64,000 nucleotides of DNA from Eunapius fragilis (taxonomy: Eukaryota; Porifera; Demospongiae; Spongillida; Spongillidae). A model generated the notes under the pieces. The model was not told the origin of the DNA. It saw nothing but the letters and a program-made list of their open reading frames with translations, and ran no database searches. Positions 41,621 through 52,982 of this stretch are shown piece after piece. Each line of letters opens with the position of its first letter. Position 1 is the stretch's first letter. Location of the stretch: positions 7,576,491 to 7,640,490 of the forward strand of contig OY811977.1 of assembly GCA_963681505.1 (NCBI GenBank). Reading direction: 5' to 3'. The translations under genes were made by a program, and so were the position numbers.

Positions 41621-42733
41621 TTAAATGATATGTTCACAGTACTTCAGGTGATTCTTTAAGCTTCTCTTGTACAGAAATGATCTGTGGCATCCTTTGTTCT
41701 TGCATTTCAACTTCTCATCACTATGGATTCTGCTGTGGGCTTTTAATGCAAATTGTGACTTGAATGATTCTTGACAAAAACAAATGAATCGTTTCTCCCC
41801 TGTATGAGTGAACATGTGTGTTTTCAGGGTCGACTGTCGTGAAAATGTCTTTCCACATTGTTCACAACGATGTGGCCTCTCCCCAGTATGAGTGAGCATG
41901 TGTGTTTTCAGGTGTGACTGTCGTGTAAATGTCTTTCCACATTGTTCACAACGATGAGGCTTCTCCCCTGTATGAGTGAGCATGTGTGTTTTTAGAGTTG
42001 ACTGTTGTGAAAATGTCTTTCCAAATTGATCACACTGATGTGGCTTCTCCCTTGTATGAGTGAGCATGTGTGATTTCAGGTATGACTGTAGTGAAAATGT
42101 CTTTCCACATTGTTCACACTGATGTGGCTTCTCCCGTGTATGAGTGAGCATGTGTGTTTTCAGGTTGGACTGTTGCGAAAATGTCTTTCCACATTGTTCA
42201 CATTGATATGGCTTCTCCCCAATATGTGTGAGCATGTGTCTTTTCAGGTTGGACAGTTGCGAAAATGTCTTTCCACATTGTTCACACTGATGTGGCTTCT
42301 CCCCTGTATGAGTGAGCATGTGTGATTTCAGGTGTGACTGTAGTGAAAATGTCTTTCCACATTGTTCACACTGATATGGCTTCTCCCCTGTATGAGTGAG
42401 CATGTGTGTTTTCAGGGTGGACTGTTGCGAAAATGTCTTTCCACATTGTTCACACTGATATGGTTTCTCCCCTGTATGAGTGAGCATGTGTGATTTCAGG
42501 TGTGACTGTAGTGAAAATGTCTTTCCACATTGTTCACACTGATGTGGCTTCTCCCCTGTATGAGTGAGCATGTGTGTTTTCAAGTTGGACTGTTGCGAAA
42601 ATGTCTTTCCACATTGTTCACATTGATATGGCTTCTCCCCTGAATGAGTGAGCATGTGTGTTTTCAGGTGTGACTGTTGCGAAAATGTCTTTCCACATTG
42701 TTCACACTGATATGGCTTCTCTCTACTTGCCAT
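41621..42733 (-). CDS. C2H2 zinc-finger protein, 13 fingers (unit A)
   Basis: 370 residues, almost wholly tandem Kruppel-type fingers joined by HTGEKP linkers; likely a nuclear sequence-specific DNA-binding protein. Fingers 1-11 follow C-x2-C-x12-H-x3-H. Finger 9 has lost its second cysteine (CDQFGK). Finger 12 is atypical (FICFCQESF) and finger 13 ends CEH instead of a second standard histidine. Contact positions vary between fingers (QQSHLKT, LQSHLKS, QLSNLKR) while the framework is nearly identical, as in families evolving by finger duplication. No KRAB, SCAN or BTB domain. The start [10 protein letters not shown] leads straight into finger 1, preceded by a possible acceptor (ATGCAG), so a 5' exon is possible. 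Confidence 0.88.
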   Translation of the reverse strand: MASREKPYQCEQCGKTFSQQSHLKTHMLTHSGEKPYQCEQCGKTFSQQSNLKTHMLTHTGEKPHQCEQCGKTFSLQSHLKSHMLTHTGEKPYQCEQCGKTFSQQSTLKTHMLTHTGEKPYQCEQCGKTFSLQSHLKSHMLTHTGEKPHQCEQCGKTFSQLSNLKRHMLTHIGEKPYQCEQCGKTFSQQSNLKTHMLTHTREKPHQCEQCGKTFSLQSYLKSHMLTHTREKPHQCDQFGKTFSQQSTLKTHMLTHTGEKPHRCEQCGKTFTRQSHLKTHMLTHTGERPHRCEQCGKTFSRQSTLKTHMFTHTGEKRFICFCQESFKSQFALKAHSRIHSDEKLKCKNKGCHRSFLYKRSLKNHLKYCEHII

Positions 42734-42918
42734 TAAAGGTGATCTGCATATGATTAAAGTGGGTCAGTGATGACACAACAATCACTTATCACCCTGATCC
42801 AAGCTCCCAAACTAATTGTGAAATAATTGTGTTCAATCAATTCATGATTCATAGAGGAGTAATGGCTGCATGTATAAACAACAGCATACACATGCCGATT
42901 TCCAGTGTTCACACTTGA

Positions 42919-42930
42919 GTGCGCATGCGT
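42919..42930. promoter_or_regulatory. NRF1-like site upstream of zinc-finger gene A
   Basis: GTGCGCATGCGT resembles the NRF1 palindrome. It lies 186 bp above the zinc-finger start and about 180 bp above a plus-strand candidate first exon, so it could serve either. Confidence 0.4.
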
Positions 42931-43111
42931 GATTGACAACAAAATACGTTTTTATGATTGTGTAAGAGCATAGTGAGATTCCTTAGATATCCGTGTCCAT
43001 CATGAACATTCTATTTCTTCTGACCCTTATGCATAATGGTTAAACTCAAGGTGTGGCTGGGCAGTTTATAGCATCCGGTCGTTGCGGCTTTTTTACAATG
43101 CGATACATTAA

Positions 43112-43193
43112 ATGGCAGTTACTACTCAGCCTCAGTCAAGGAGGGCCCAGCTAGAAGCATTGGTGGAAGACTTAGACCCCATTCAGGTGCAAG
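43112..43193 (+). CDS. possible first exon of a plus-strand gene
   Basis: ATG opens 27 codons of ordinary protein character (MAVTTQPQSRRAQLEALVED...) ending at a good donor (CAAG/GTAAAT). A second segment at about 43239-43300 (MERMENQKVLPALYDKRLHH) could follow, but then a stop appears. No further exons or known family found. May be a truncated gene in the duplicated block. Confidence 0.25.
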
Positions 43194-43229
43194 GTAAATT
43201 ATTGTGGGTGGCCATGGGGGCTACACTTG

Positions 43230-44080
43230 TATGAAGAAATGGAAAGAATGGAAAACCAAAAGGTTCTTCCTGCTTTGTATGATAAAAGATTGCATCACTG
43301 AGGTAAGCTGCTATAGCATTGTATGGTGTTCTCCGAAAAGTGATTATCACGGTTCATTAATTAATATGTTCATTTGTACATGTGATGCAATCTTGTATGC
43401 TCCGCCCCAGACCCCGATTGGAGAGCTTACAGCGCTCCCCCATACCCTCTACTTGGGGCGGGAGGGGTCCCCCCTCCCGCATCCATCCCGACTATCTTGA
43501 CCACGCTTCCATCCAATAGCCGTACAGGTTTTATTCCCGTTCCTACGGCCCTGTGAAGTGCTGTAAGAAATGCATGGGGGGGCGCTAGGCTAGCCGGGCT
43601 TACTAATAGGTTAGATATTAATGTTACATACCTTGGTTGTGGCATAGATAGTCTATGGTTGTGGTGAAATTATGACATAGCACGGAAGGCATTTAATCGC
43701 TCAGCCAATTACAAAATCACGCAAACAGTTCCCTTTTTATTTACGGATTATAGTTTCCCTAAGACAAGACTTTACAACTCACTCGCCTAGAACGTGGAGG
43801 TATATTTGAATTCCAAATGTTGCGCACAGTGTTTTAATGGTTAATACACCTCACAATTCACAGCCAGGCACAATTAGAGCATACCGTAACGGCTTGGAAA
43901 TAATACTGTATCCCATACCACGCTCATTTTATGTCCAACGTAACGATAGAATTACTTCCCCGCTAGCTGCGCATGCAAGCAGTTACCAATATTTCACATA
44001 CGCTGCGGGTGAGTCAGAAGCGGTCTATAAAATCATAGAAAGTATCTATGATAAAATCACCTATAAACGCCAGCAGATTT
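43230..44080. other. non-coding spacer shared between duplication units
   Basis: No gene recognised beyond the candidate exon. The segment 43730-43930 (AACGTGGAGGTAT...CCAAATGTTGCG...GCTTGGAAATAAT) is homologous to 52130-52310, which lies between units B and C, so spacers were duplicated too. Confidence 0.5.
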
Positions 44081-44087
44081 TTAGACT

Positions 44088-44346
44088 CAAGGGCAGATCC
44101 AGCGAGGGGGTCCGGACCCCCCCCCCCCCCCCACCCCCTCGGCCCTCAATAATGACTATGAAATAATTATCTAATGCAGTGTTTCGAATTTTTTAATAGT
44201 TCAGCGCTTTCTTTCTATATTCTAACTTAGATTCTGCATATGCGCATTCTATATCCCCTTAGTTGGACACGCCACCTCTTCCCCCCCTCTCTCTCATTAA
44301 TTATTCATGTCGGACCCCGCCCCCCCTCCCTCTGGATCCGCCACTG
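44088..44346. mobile_element. 259-bp poly(G)-type inverted-repeat element
   Basis: Ends CAAGGGCAGATCC and GGATCCGCCACTG are inverted with mismatches, and C/G runs lie inside each end. The flanks TTAGACT (44081-44087) and TTAGACC (44347-44353) are a probable 7-bp target duplication with one mismatch. Confidence 0.72.
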
Positions 44347-44508
44347 TTAGACCTATATTCGATCGTGTCGCAGGGGAGGTGTGGTTACTTTAGGTGGCTG
44401 CCACCGCCCAACAATTTTCCGTAAACCATAGAGAAGAATCATGTCTGTGTTCAAAACAGCCATGCAAGCCTTGCCATTTTGGTTTTTCACAACACACGCA
44501 GTTGAGTA

Positions 44509-44612
44509 CACTGCAAGAAAAGTATGGTTATCCTAAGTAATCTGGGCTGGAGAAACAAGTTTCTCAAGCCCAGATACTAGTAACTTAGGATAACCTTACT
44601 TTTCTTGCAGTG
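44509..44612. mobile_element. 104-bp MITE with CACTG ends, 3-bp target duplication GTA
   Basis: CACTGCAAGAAAAGTA at the left end and its inverted partner (TACTTTTCTTGCAGTG) at the right, with most of the element folding back through GGTTATCCTAAGT and CTGGGCT. GTA on both sides (44506-44508, 44613-44615). Termini and duplication length fit the EnSpm/CACTA type. Confidence 0.75.
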
Positions 44613-44867
44613 GTATTATCGGTATCGCTCGTTCGTATTCGACCACTTAGGTTGAACGGATCACCGCATACAGTAGTCTGGGGACCCGACTGATGTTTGT
44701 ACTACAGTTTGTTCCCACTGCCGGATTTCTGCAGTGAACATGAATGTTTATGCTCCACCTCTCAGCATGAATAATAATGCTATACCCAACCTCTAATCTC
44801 GATGAATAAATTTACTCTGGATCAGGGTTGCTGAAGGCCAGCCCGGTCTTCTCAAGCCGACCTAATG

Positions 44868-45072
<205 letters not shown>

Positions 45073-45630
45073 TCAAAGTGGGTCAGTGATGACACAACAA
45101 CCACACATCACCCTGATCCAAACTCTCAATAGCTTCGGCGCTTTGCACGGGAAGGGGCATATCCCCCTCCCGCACCCACCCCCTCTTGATGAACACGTCC
45201 ATTTTCCACTTCATTTCACTTTTTATTAATTGGTGGCCCCACATCGGCCCCTGGTAAATTGATAGTACTATGATCACTGCCTTTAGATATGGTTGTGTTA
45301 TACGTACCACAATGGGCTATCAGAAATACATATACCCTGCTGATGAAGAGCCTTGAAGTAATGGCATGTGCAATTTAATATTTCATGGAGCCATGTCTTA
45401 ATGTGCTCTGTTATGGTACATGGGTGGCAATCAAATTAATTGGCTGGGTGTGTCCACTGCTCAAGAAAAACTAGAATCATTTAGAACAGGATCTCGTGGA
45501 GAAGAGGTGGAGGGGTGAAGAGGAGAGTGAGGAGGGATGAAGAGGAGTGGAGGGGGCTTGGATACTTTTTAAAAGCACTGTCATTCAGCCAAGGCTGGGT
45601 GTGGTCAGTGTCCCCGTTGCATTCTGATAG

Positions 45631-48404
45631 GTTGCCATGCAACTACTGGAGAAGAGCATAATGGAGAAACGGGAGACCATCACCTCTCTGAGGAAGCAGC
45701 TGGACCTCAATTTGAAAATGCAGAACCAGCTCAAGGTAAGGTCCTCTTCCCCCCCCTCCTTCTCCCTTCCCCACCATCCTCTCCCCCTCCTCCCCATTAT
45801 TTTTAGTCCTCTGGTTCTCTTCCCCAGACCTCCCAGGAGCTATAACAAAGAGATGTGGCCAAAATAAAAGCCCTTGAAAGCAGGGTAATCCAACTGACCA
45901 CATCCAATACGCAGCTGGAGAAGGAGTAAGCAGACATAGCTACACCCCACCTTCACCCTCCCCTTCCCACCCCCTCCTTGCATACAAAAAGTATTCCAGA
46001 CCCTAGTTCACGTTGCAGTGATGTTATTCATCTGCTGCTGTGACCTGGGTCTGGGACCAAGGCTAGGCTTTAGGGGAAACTCACCTGGAAGGTGGCACAG
46101 ATGTTTATATATAGCGTCTGAACAGTCAAACAAAGGGACGGTTCAGTCAGACTTGTAAAAATAAACAGATCCTCATTGGTCCCCTCTTCCCACTCTCCTT
46201 CTCCCTCCCTACCCACCTCCTCCCTCCCTGTCCACCTCCTCCCTCCCTATCCACCTCTTCCCTCCCTATCCACCTCCTACCACCTCCTCCCTCCTAACAA
46301 TCCACCTCCACCCTCCATACCCACCTCCTCCCTCCTACCCATCTACCTCCTCCCTCCATACCCACCTCCTCCCTCCATACCTACCTCCTCCTGCCATACC
46401 CACCTCCTCCTTCCTTACCCTCCCCCTCCTCCCTCCTACCCACCTCCTCTATCTCTACCCACCTCCTCCCTCACTACTTATCTCCTCCCTCCCTACCCAC
46501 CTCCTCCTTCCTACCCATTACCTCCTCCTCCTTCCTACCCCTCCCTGTATCTCATTTCCCTCCTCCCCCTCCCACTAGACGTGATATTGCCAACACGACC
46601 ATGCAGGCCGTTGAATAGACGTGTAAGGACCTGGGCACCAGACTGCTGGAGGTCCAACTAGACAAGAACACTGCTGAGACCAACTACAGCATAGAGAAGC
46701 AATGGAGAATAGGGTTGCAGGTATATTTGTAAGCCATGCATTGGCAGTAATAAGACACACACCCGACACTTCACCCATCATTGAGAAGAAATGGTTCATG
46801 TTTAGTTCATAACCATGAACGCTTCAGCTTACCTATTTGCTCACATGTAAGAGTTTGCGTCCTGAAATGTTGAAGAAGTGTTCACAGTTGCTGAAATACA
46901 ATCATTTAAACATCAAGGGATTTTATTTAGTGCTTGGGATGGCTTAGTGTTTTATGATAATATTTCTTGTTACTATGGCAACTTCATATCGTCATTTTTG
47001 TTTAATTAATGTGCAAGCAAGACTCAATACAAGTGACGTTATGTCACTCAGCAGTGATGGTTGGTTAGCAATGCTGAGTGTGGTCACAGACATCATGGGT
47101 GTGGTCACTGATGTAATGAGGATGATAATGCTATGTAGATCTTGAAGTTTATGTTTTGGTATGTATGCAGGCAGATCTTCTGAAGGAGAAGGATCGTGTG
47201 GTAGAACTGACCAGTGACAACAGGGAGTTCAAGGCTTCGAAGAAAGTACTGGGGAGGAGTGACGGCCTGGGGAGGAGAGGGCGGTCTGTGGAGGAGAGAT
47301 AGTCTGGGGAGGAGGGAGTGGTGCAGGGGAGGAACTAGTGCCGGGGAGGAGGGATGGTCTGGGGGGTGAGGAGTGATGTGTACCTCATTCATATGTGCAG
47401 GAGCACACTGAGCTGCAGGAGAAGTATGCTTGTCTTCAGGACACTACAACAGAGCAAGAGATGGCTTTAGTGGAGCTGGGGAAACAGCTTAGCACGTGTG
47501 TTTACCAGATTGCAATTAAGGTGTGGTTATGTGATATTGTGTCAAGGGGAAGGATAGGAAAACTTTAAAGGGGGTGGGGGGATAATGTTAATGACCTATG
47601 TGGGGAAAGGTGAGTTAGAATCCAACAATGCCTCTGCTTGCAGGTCAGTAAGGTCTGTTAGGAAAATTGTCTGCTTTCTTAGCCAAGGGTCTAGCAATGT
47701 CTAATGTAATAGGGGGGTGGAGTAGCTGTCCAATTAGAAACAATCCAATTAGAGGTAGGATTTCCCTGGCAAAAATTTAGTACGCTTTATTATTCCTATC
47801 TCTGAGAGTGTTATTATTCTTTAATTATAAGTTGTTCATCTCCATGTATTTAACCATAATCCCCAAATATGGTAGTGATGCCCATATGATATGTTTTTGC
47901 ACCTTTACGTCCAAACAGAAGTTGGTGGACATCAAAGAACAGTCCCTTGGGCAGGTGTGGCAGGACTCTAACAACATTGAGCACTGTCAGCTGTGCTCGA
48001 CCATATTCTCTGTAGCAAAGAGAAAGGTATGTGTACATGTGTGCGTGTGTACATGTGTACGTGTGTGGCATGTGATTGACGTATGTTGTGTGAGGGTGCG
48101 GTATGTGAGTGTGGAGGTATGAGGATGTCGTGATGGGTGAGTGAGGTAGCATGTTTCCAGGTATGCAACAATAATTATGTCAGTTGCCATGAACTCCCTG
48201 CTCCTTATATGTACATGTAGGTATTATTATAAGTTCAGTTTCAATGTTTACTGCTTTGCTTTCACACAGCATCACTGCAGGAGTTGTGGCAGGGTGTTCT
48301 GTCATAGCTGCTCTGAAAACAACATCCAGTTAGCATCCAGCTCAAAACCTGTTCGCGTTTGCAATGCCTGCTATACGACGCTTAGCAAGAAACCACCTGT
48401 GTAA
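45631..48404 (+). pseudogene. RUFY pseudogene, exons 12-18 (unit B)
   Basis: Exon equivalents: 45631-45735, 45828-45925, 46579-46720, 47171-47245, 47401-47495, 47909-48026, 48270-48404. Lesions relative to the intact gene are a 12-nt in-frame deletion in exon 12, TAA at 45843-45845 in exon 13, TAG at 46616-46618 in exon 14, and loss of the exon 17 acceptor (AG to AC at 47907-47908). There is no RUN domain or 5' half and no evident promoter. The FYVE exon 18 is still open (HHCRSCGRVFCHSCSEN). A dead partial copy of the upstream gene. Confidence 0.9.
46190..46550. repeat. CCACCTCCTCCCTCC minisatellite in RUFY pseudogene intron
   Basis: Pyrimidine-rich units of 12-18 bp, about 20 copies. Longer than and reorganised against the unit A array. 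Confidence 0.82.
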
Positions 48405-48611
48405 TCTGATTGGACATTGTCTTGTGCTCTCCTCCTAGTTGCTAAGATACATGTACATGTATGGGTACTACAGATTGATGTTTGTGTTATGTGTGCTACC
48501 ATCTAATGATCGTGTTGTGTGCAGCTGTTTAGTTTAGTACTGTGTGTAAGTGTGAATCTACATGTGTTAGGAAAATATAATGAACTTCCTTCTCAAAATA
48601 ACAAAATCATA

Positions 48612-48716
48612 TTAGCCGTAGGCATGAGGACACTCACTAGTGGTTTGAGAAGTGGGAGATTTACAACGTTCGTCCGAATAGAGATCCACTGATTGAAAGT
48701 CAGTTTTGTTTGCCAT
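48612..48716 (-). other. 34-codon ORF kept in both duplicates (unit B)
   Basis: MANKTDFQSVDLYSDERC... ending SECPHAYG. Same length as the unit A copy, with no indels and mostly amino-acid-changing differences. Confidence 0.33.
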
Positions 48717-49074
48717 GATTCCTTCTTGTCTGATGATGACCAAAATGTGGTTTTTTTTTTTGGGTGTCTGTATGCGTTTCTTGATATGATACGGTTATGT
48801 AATGAACAATTGGATCAATATATGTGATATGTAAATAATGATATCTGAAACACGTGGGGGCCTCTAACTGCGACAAATGTCTTGGCTTTCACCTTAGTCG
48901 TGGCCTGGGCTTTAAATCTGATGAAAGGTATCCCATGGTACAATCATGTATGTGGTTCCTACACAAGCTGCTGGTTCAAAATATTGAACTACAAAAGGAC
49001 AATGAAAAAGTACACCACTGTAATGATATAACGATGTTCTATCTAAAAAGACGCAAGAACAAGTACGGGTAATC

Positions 49075-49170
49075 AAAAACATTCTCTACTGAGAATGGTG
49101 ATGGAATATAGGATTGAAAGACAGTGGTGACGAAAAACACTCTGAAATGTGACAAGGAAAATGTAATACT
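49075..49170 (+). repeat. dispersed hairpin-bearing repeat (unit B)
   Basis: ACATTCTCTACTGAGAATGG, then TATAGGATTGAAAGACAG. Matches 41302-41400. Confidence 0.7.
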
Positions 49171-49279
49171 TAGCCCAAGTAAACAACAGTGTACTCAATA
49201 CACTGCTCATACAGGCTAAATGAAAGTACATGTAGCAGTAAACATTCAGACACTATATAAGGAAAGTTAATATGTGACA

Positions 49280-49972
49280 TTAAATGATATGGTCACAGTA
49301 CTTCAAATGTTTCTTTAAGCTGCTCTTGTACAGAAATGATCTGTGGCATCCTCTGTTCTTGCATTTCAACTTCTCATCACTATGGATTCTGCTGTGGGCC
49401 TTTAATGAACGTTGTGACTTGAATGATTCTTGACAAAAACAAACGAATCGTTTCTCCCCTGTATGAGTGAACATGTGTGTTTTCAGGGTCGAGCGTCGTG
49501 AAAATGCCTTTCCACATTGTTCACACTGATGTGGCTTCTCCCCTGTATGAGTGAGCATGTGTTGTTTCAGGTGTGACTGTAGTGAAAATGTCTTTCCACA
49601 TTGTTCACACTGATGTGGCTTCTCCCCTGTATGAGTGAGCATGTGTTGTTTCATGTTGGACTGTAGTGAAAATGTCTTTCCAAATTCTTCACAATGATTT
49701 GGCTTCTCCCCTGTATGAGTGAGCATATGTCTTTTCACGGTTGACTGTTGTGAAAATGTCTTTCCACATTGTTCACAACGATGTGGCTTTTCCCCTGTAT
49801 GAGTGAGCATGTGTCTTTTCAGGTTTGATTGTCGTGAAAATGACTTTCCACATTGTTCACACTCATGTGGCTTCTCCCCTGTATGAGTGAGCATGTGTCT
49901 TTTCAGGTTTGACTGTTGTGAAAATGTCTTTCCACATTGTTCACATTGATGTGGCTTCTCTCTACCTGCCAT
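49280..49972 (-). CDS. C2H2 zinc-finger protein, 8 fingers (unit B)
   Basis: 230-residue paralogue of the unit A gene. Starts MAGREKPHQC, has six Kruppel-type fingers, then the same atypical FVCFCQESF finger and CKNRGCHRSF C-terminus. Finger 4 lost its second cysteine (CEEFGK), like finger 9 of the A gene. Frame intact with no stops, so probably still functional, unlike the neighbouring RUFY copy. Five fewer fingers and different contact residues (QQSNLKR, RQSNLKR, LQSNMKQ) suggest altered DNA specificity. Confidence 0.86.
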   Translation of the reverse strand: MAGREKPHQCEQCGKTFSQQSNLKRHMLTHTGEKPHECEQCGKSFSRQSNLKRHMLTHTGEKPHRCEQCGKTFSQQSTVKRHMLTHTGEKPNHCEEFGKTFSLQSNMKQHMLTHTGEKPHQCEQCGKTFSLQSHLKQHMLTHTGEKPHQCEQCGKAFSRRSTLKTHMFTHTGEKRFVCFCQESFKSQRSLKAHSRIHSDEKLKCKNRGCHRSFLYKSSLKKHLKYCDHII

Positions 49973-50060
49973 TAAAGCAGTGTGATCTGCATATGATCAA
50001 AGTGGGTCAGTGATGACACAACAATTACACATCACACTGATCCAAACGCCCAAAATAATC

Positions 50061-50640
50061 AATTCATGATTTATAGAGGAGCAATGGCTACATGTATAAA
50101 CAACAGCATACAGTAATCGATTTCCAGTATTCACATAAATAGTGATGCACAGTGCAAAACTATTTTATACAGTATTTACACCATACAAAAATAACTCCAA
50201 TAATATATTTCCTATACTGGTCTATCATGGCACATGGATGTTACATAACTGATGTTTTAAAACGCTATAAGTTCTAAAATGTGATGCAATACTACACATA
50301 AACAGTACATGTACTTTTTTGTGACCCATAATGCTTTAGAATACAATTGAATACTGGGCGGAGGAGTTTATATGGTAATGAAATTACAAGTAATAACGCA
50401 GCACATTAAAACAATCAAGTGATTAACTATACAAAGCGGTACCACCCAATATTCACAGGTGGGTAAGCCCAAACATTATGGGTGGGTAGCTATAATTACC
50501 TGATCATATTTCAGGGTTTGTACACATAATTATGGTGTCAAAATAAGACGTTTTTAATGCTTTTATAATGCTACTTGTTAATAGATGTATTGAACAAACA
50601 AATGCACACCCTGGAGCACAATAATACATGCTAATACATA
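50061..50640. other. AT-rich spacer, no gene seen
   Basis: No protein-like frame, hairpin or tandem repeat recognised. Confidence 0.4.
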
Positions 50641-51870
50641 GAGTTGTAAAACAAAATCTAGTTCAACGAGTGCAATGCTTTGTTTAAGTCACTATCAAGT
50701 GCATTCATTTCATCCTTCTTCCCTTTGCTGCCTTTCTTAAGGCATTGGACTTGGCTATCCTCTGAGACATCAGCTCAAATTCCCTAACACTTAAGCTTTT
50801 GCTGCAAAGTCATCAGCAGAAGAATTCAAAGCATCTATGTCTGATGACAACTTCTTTTTTTTTTGGCCTTGACATCAATTTCATCCAATACGGCCTTCCT
50901 CATCTGCATTTGGTCTTTACTCTTCTCCAATTCTTTGGCTTTCTCCAGATGGGCTGTGTACCTTTGCCTTGCAAGCCTGCAAGAAGTCATAAGCTTTGAT
51001 CTCAGAGACTCCACTTGCACTTTTTACAGTTTCACAAACCACCCTTTGTGCAACAACACTTTGTTTCCAACCTCAACCTCTTTGTTCACTGAAAATCCAC
51101 GCTCAACACCTGCCTGCCCATGGGACAAAACTAATAACATCTTAATAAGAGAAAGAAAGTATGGTAAATGACTTCAATTGTTCAGAGTAGAAGCTACTGA
51201 TCCACTCTTGTACAGACGGGGTTTGAAATTGCAATACTTATCAGACCCAACTACAGGAATAGTATCAAGAGTAGCCTGAAAATTCACTAATTATATCATC
51301 ACAATCTCTTTCATTTACCTTCTGTAGTTGAACCAAAAATGCTTAAACCTTTTTCAACTTCTCAGTGCATTGCATTGGCAAGGACTAGAAACCTGTAGTC
51401 GTGGATTCAAAAAGTTCAACAAGTGTACAAAATTGATTGTAACCGTACTTTTGTGCATTAACTTCTTGGCTAATGCAGCTAGAAAATATTTGCACTCAAC
51501 CACACAAATTGCAAGGCAGCTTTGTCACTGATAAGCTTTTAAAACTTCAACTCTTTCACTATTCTGTCTCCTGAAACACCTACATCAACTCCAGAGAATG
51601 CTTTTTGAATTTTTTCCACATCAATACTTCCAAGCGCAGACACACTAACACCTGCTATAATATCTTTCTTAATAAAACGTTTTAGAACAACGTATCTATC
51701 TTAAGGGGAAATACCAAGATATCGTTTGCCACCTCTGATACACCGTGTTCTTCAGCAGTTATGCGTCGGGATGGAATGGAATAATAAAGAGACGTTAAAA
51801 AGGATGAAATGATCCACCCAGAGGCAGTTACTCCAGCTTTGAAGACATTGTGCACTATGTGCAACCCAAT
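50640..51870 (-). pseudogene. decayed hAT-like transposase
   Basis: Minus-strand fragments in order: LHIVHNVFKAGVTASGW-type segment (51864-51760), VFPLK (near 51700), then KMLLVLSHGQAGVERGFSVN (about 51150-51070), resembling the S/N..E..FS motif of the hAT C-terminal dimerisation domain, and a basic tail ARQRYTAHLEKAKELEKSK (50960-50880) ending NALDSDLNKALHSLN. Frames shift several times and stops intervene. The family match is from remembered invertebrate transposase-like proteins. Confidence 0.55.
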
Positions 51871-52364
51871 TCATTAAACTAATGCTGTACTCTTCACTGT
51901 GTAAAAAGGGTTGTTATACGATACTGTATAACAGTGCGTATCGAGACGTTATACGAAATATTGTGTATAACGTCGAACACCCCCCGTGGACACATCTTCT
52001 GTAGGAGTGTACGGCTAAATAATGGAATAGCCCGAATTGGTTACAGTGAAAATCTCACACCAAATTGCGCGAAATACACTTGCAAATCGAATCGCCAAGC
52101 CAATTATATCTCTTTTTATACACGGGTGTTATATTTTCCCTAATCAACGCACTCACCTAAAATCGAGAGAACGTGGAGGTATTCCAAATGTTGCGATCCA
52201 ATGAATTAAAAATAGTAAAAACATGTCAATGAATAGTAATTAGGTTTACAATTCGACCGTACCGTAAATGGCTTGGAAATAATTATACGTACAAGTTCAT
52301 TATAGACGGTATCTCGAGTGAGGCCTATTTCATTTTAGGATCCTCAACGACCCCCTTCCCTCCC

Positions 52365-52390
52365 CCCCCCCCCCCCCCCCCCCCCCCCTT
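52365..52390. repeat. poly(C) tract
   Basis: C run of about 23 within CCCTTCCC sequence, left of the nested elements. Confidence 0.8.
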
Positions 52391-52550
52391 CCCCCCTTTT
52401 TTGTACACAGTGGACCATAAGTGGAAAGCACCCCCTTCTCCTCACCATAGGCGTCCGCTCAGAGTTTTCCAGGGGGGGGGCAAAACCAAACCAGGGGGAA
52501 GGTGCGGGAGGGGGATGTGCCCCCTCCCGCGCGAAGCACGAAAGCTTTCA

Positions 52551-52982
52551 CAATGGCGTATCCAGGATTTCAGCGAGGGGGGTGCTTAAGCTCAGGCCCG
52601 ATACGAAAAGCGGGGGGGGGGGGTGCTGTCGGTTTCTGGCCCGGTACGAAAAGCGGGGGTGGGGTGGGGGTGCTGTCGGTTTCTGGCCCGGTACGAAAAG
52701 CGGGGGGGGGGGGGGGGGGGGGGGGGGGTGCTGTCGGTTTCTGGCCCGGTACGAAAAGCAGGGGGGGGGGGGGGGGGGGGGGGGTGCTGTCGGTTTCGGG
52801 CCCGGTACGAAAAGCGGGGGGGGGGGGGTCTGGCCCAATACAAGCGCGTATCTAGAATGTGCTGGAGGAGGGTGCTGAAAAGCTTGCGCGCGCGAAATTT
52901 TTGGCAACCACGCCCATTCTTGAGACGGAGGGGGGTGCCCGAGCCCCCTGAGCCCCCCCCCCCCCCCCTAAATACGCCTCTG
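52551..52982. mobile_element. 432-bp nested poly(G)-type element, TTTCA target duplication
   Basis: Ends CAATGGCGTATCCAGG and CCTAAATACGCCTCTG are inverted with mismatches. TTTCA flanks both sides (52546-52550, 52983-52987). It lies inside the 52446-53093 element, so it inserted later. Confidence 0.8.
52590..52835. repeat. tandem repeat with expanding poly(G)
   Basis: Five copies of GGCCCGGTACGAAAAGC, G run, GTGCTGTCGGTTTC. Only the G-run length changes much (about 12 to over 24), so the unit is 43-65 bp. Confidence 0.88.

Larger units (their letters stand above)
45270..50060. repeat. segmental duplication unit B
   Basis: Colinear paralogue of 36112-42790: dead RUFY exons 12-18, 3' flank, the 105-bp ORF segment, one hairpin-bearing repeat and an 8-finger zinc-finger gene. 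Confidence 0.85.

Noticed and set aside
45631..48404. A second functional RUFY gene
   Set aside because: Two nonsense codons, a destroyed exon 17 acceptor, and no RUN-domain exons.
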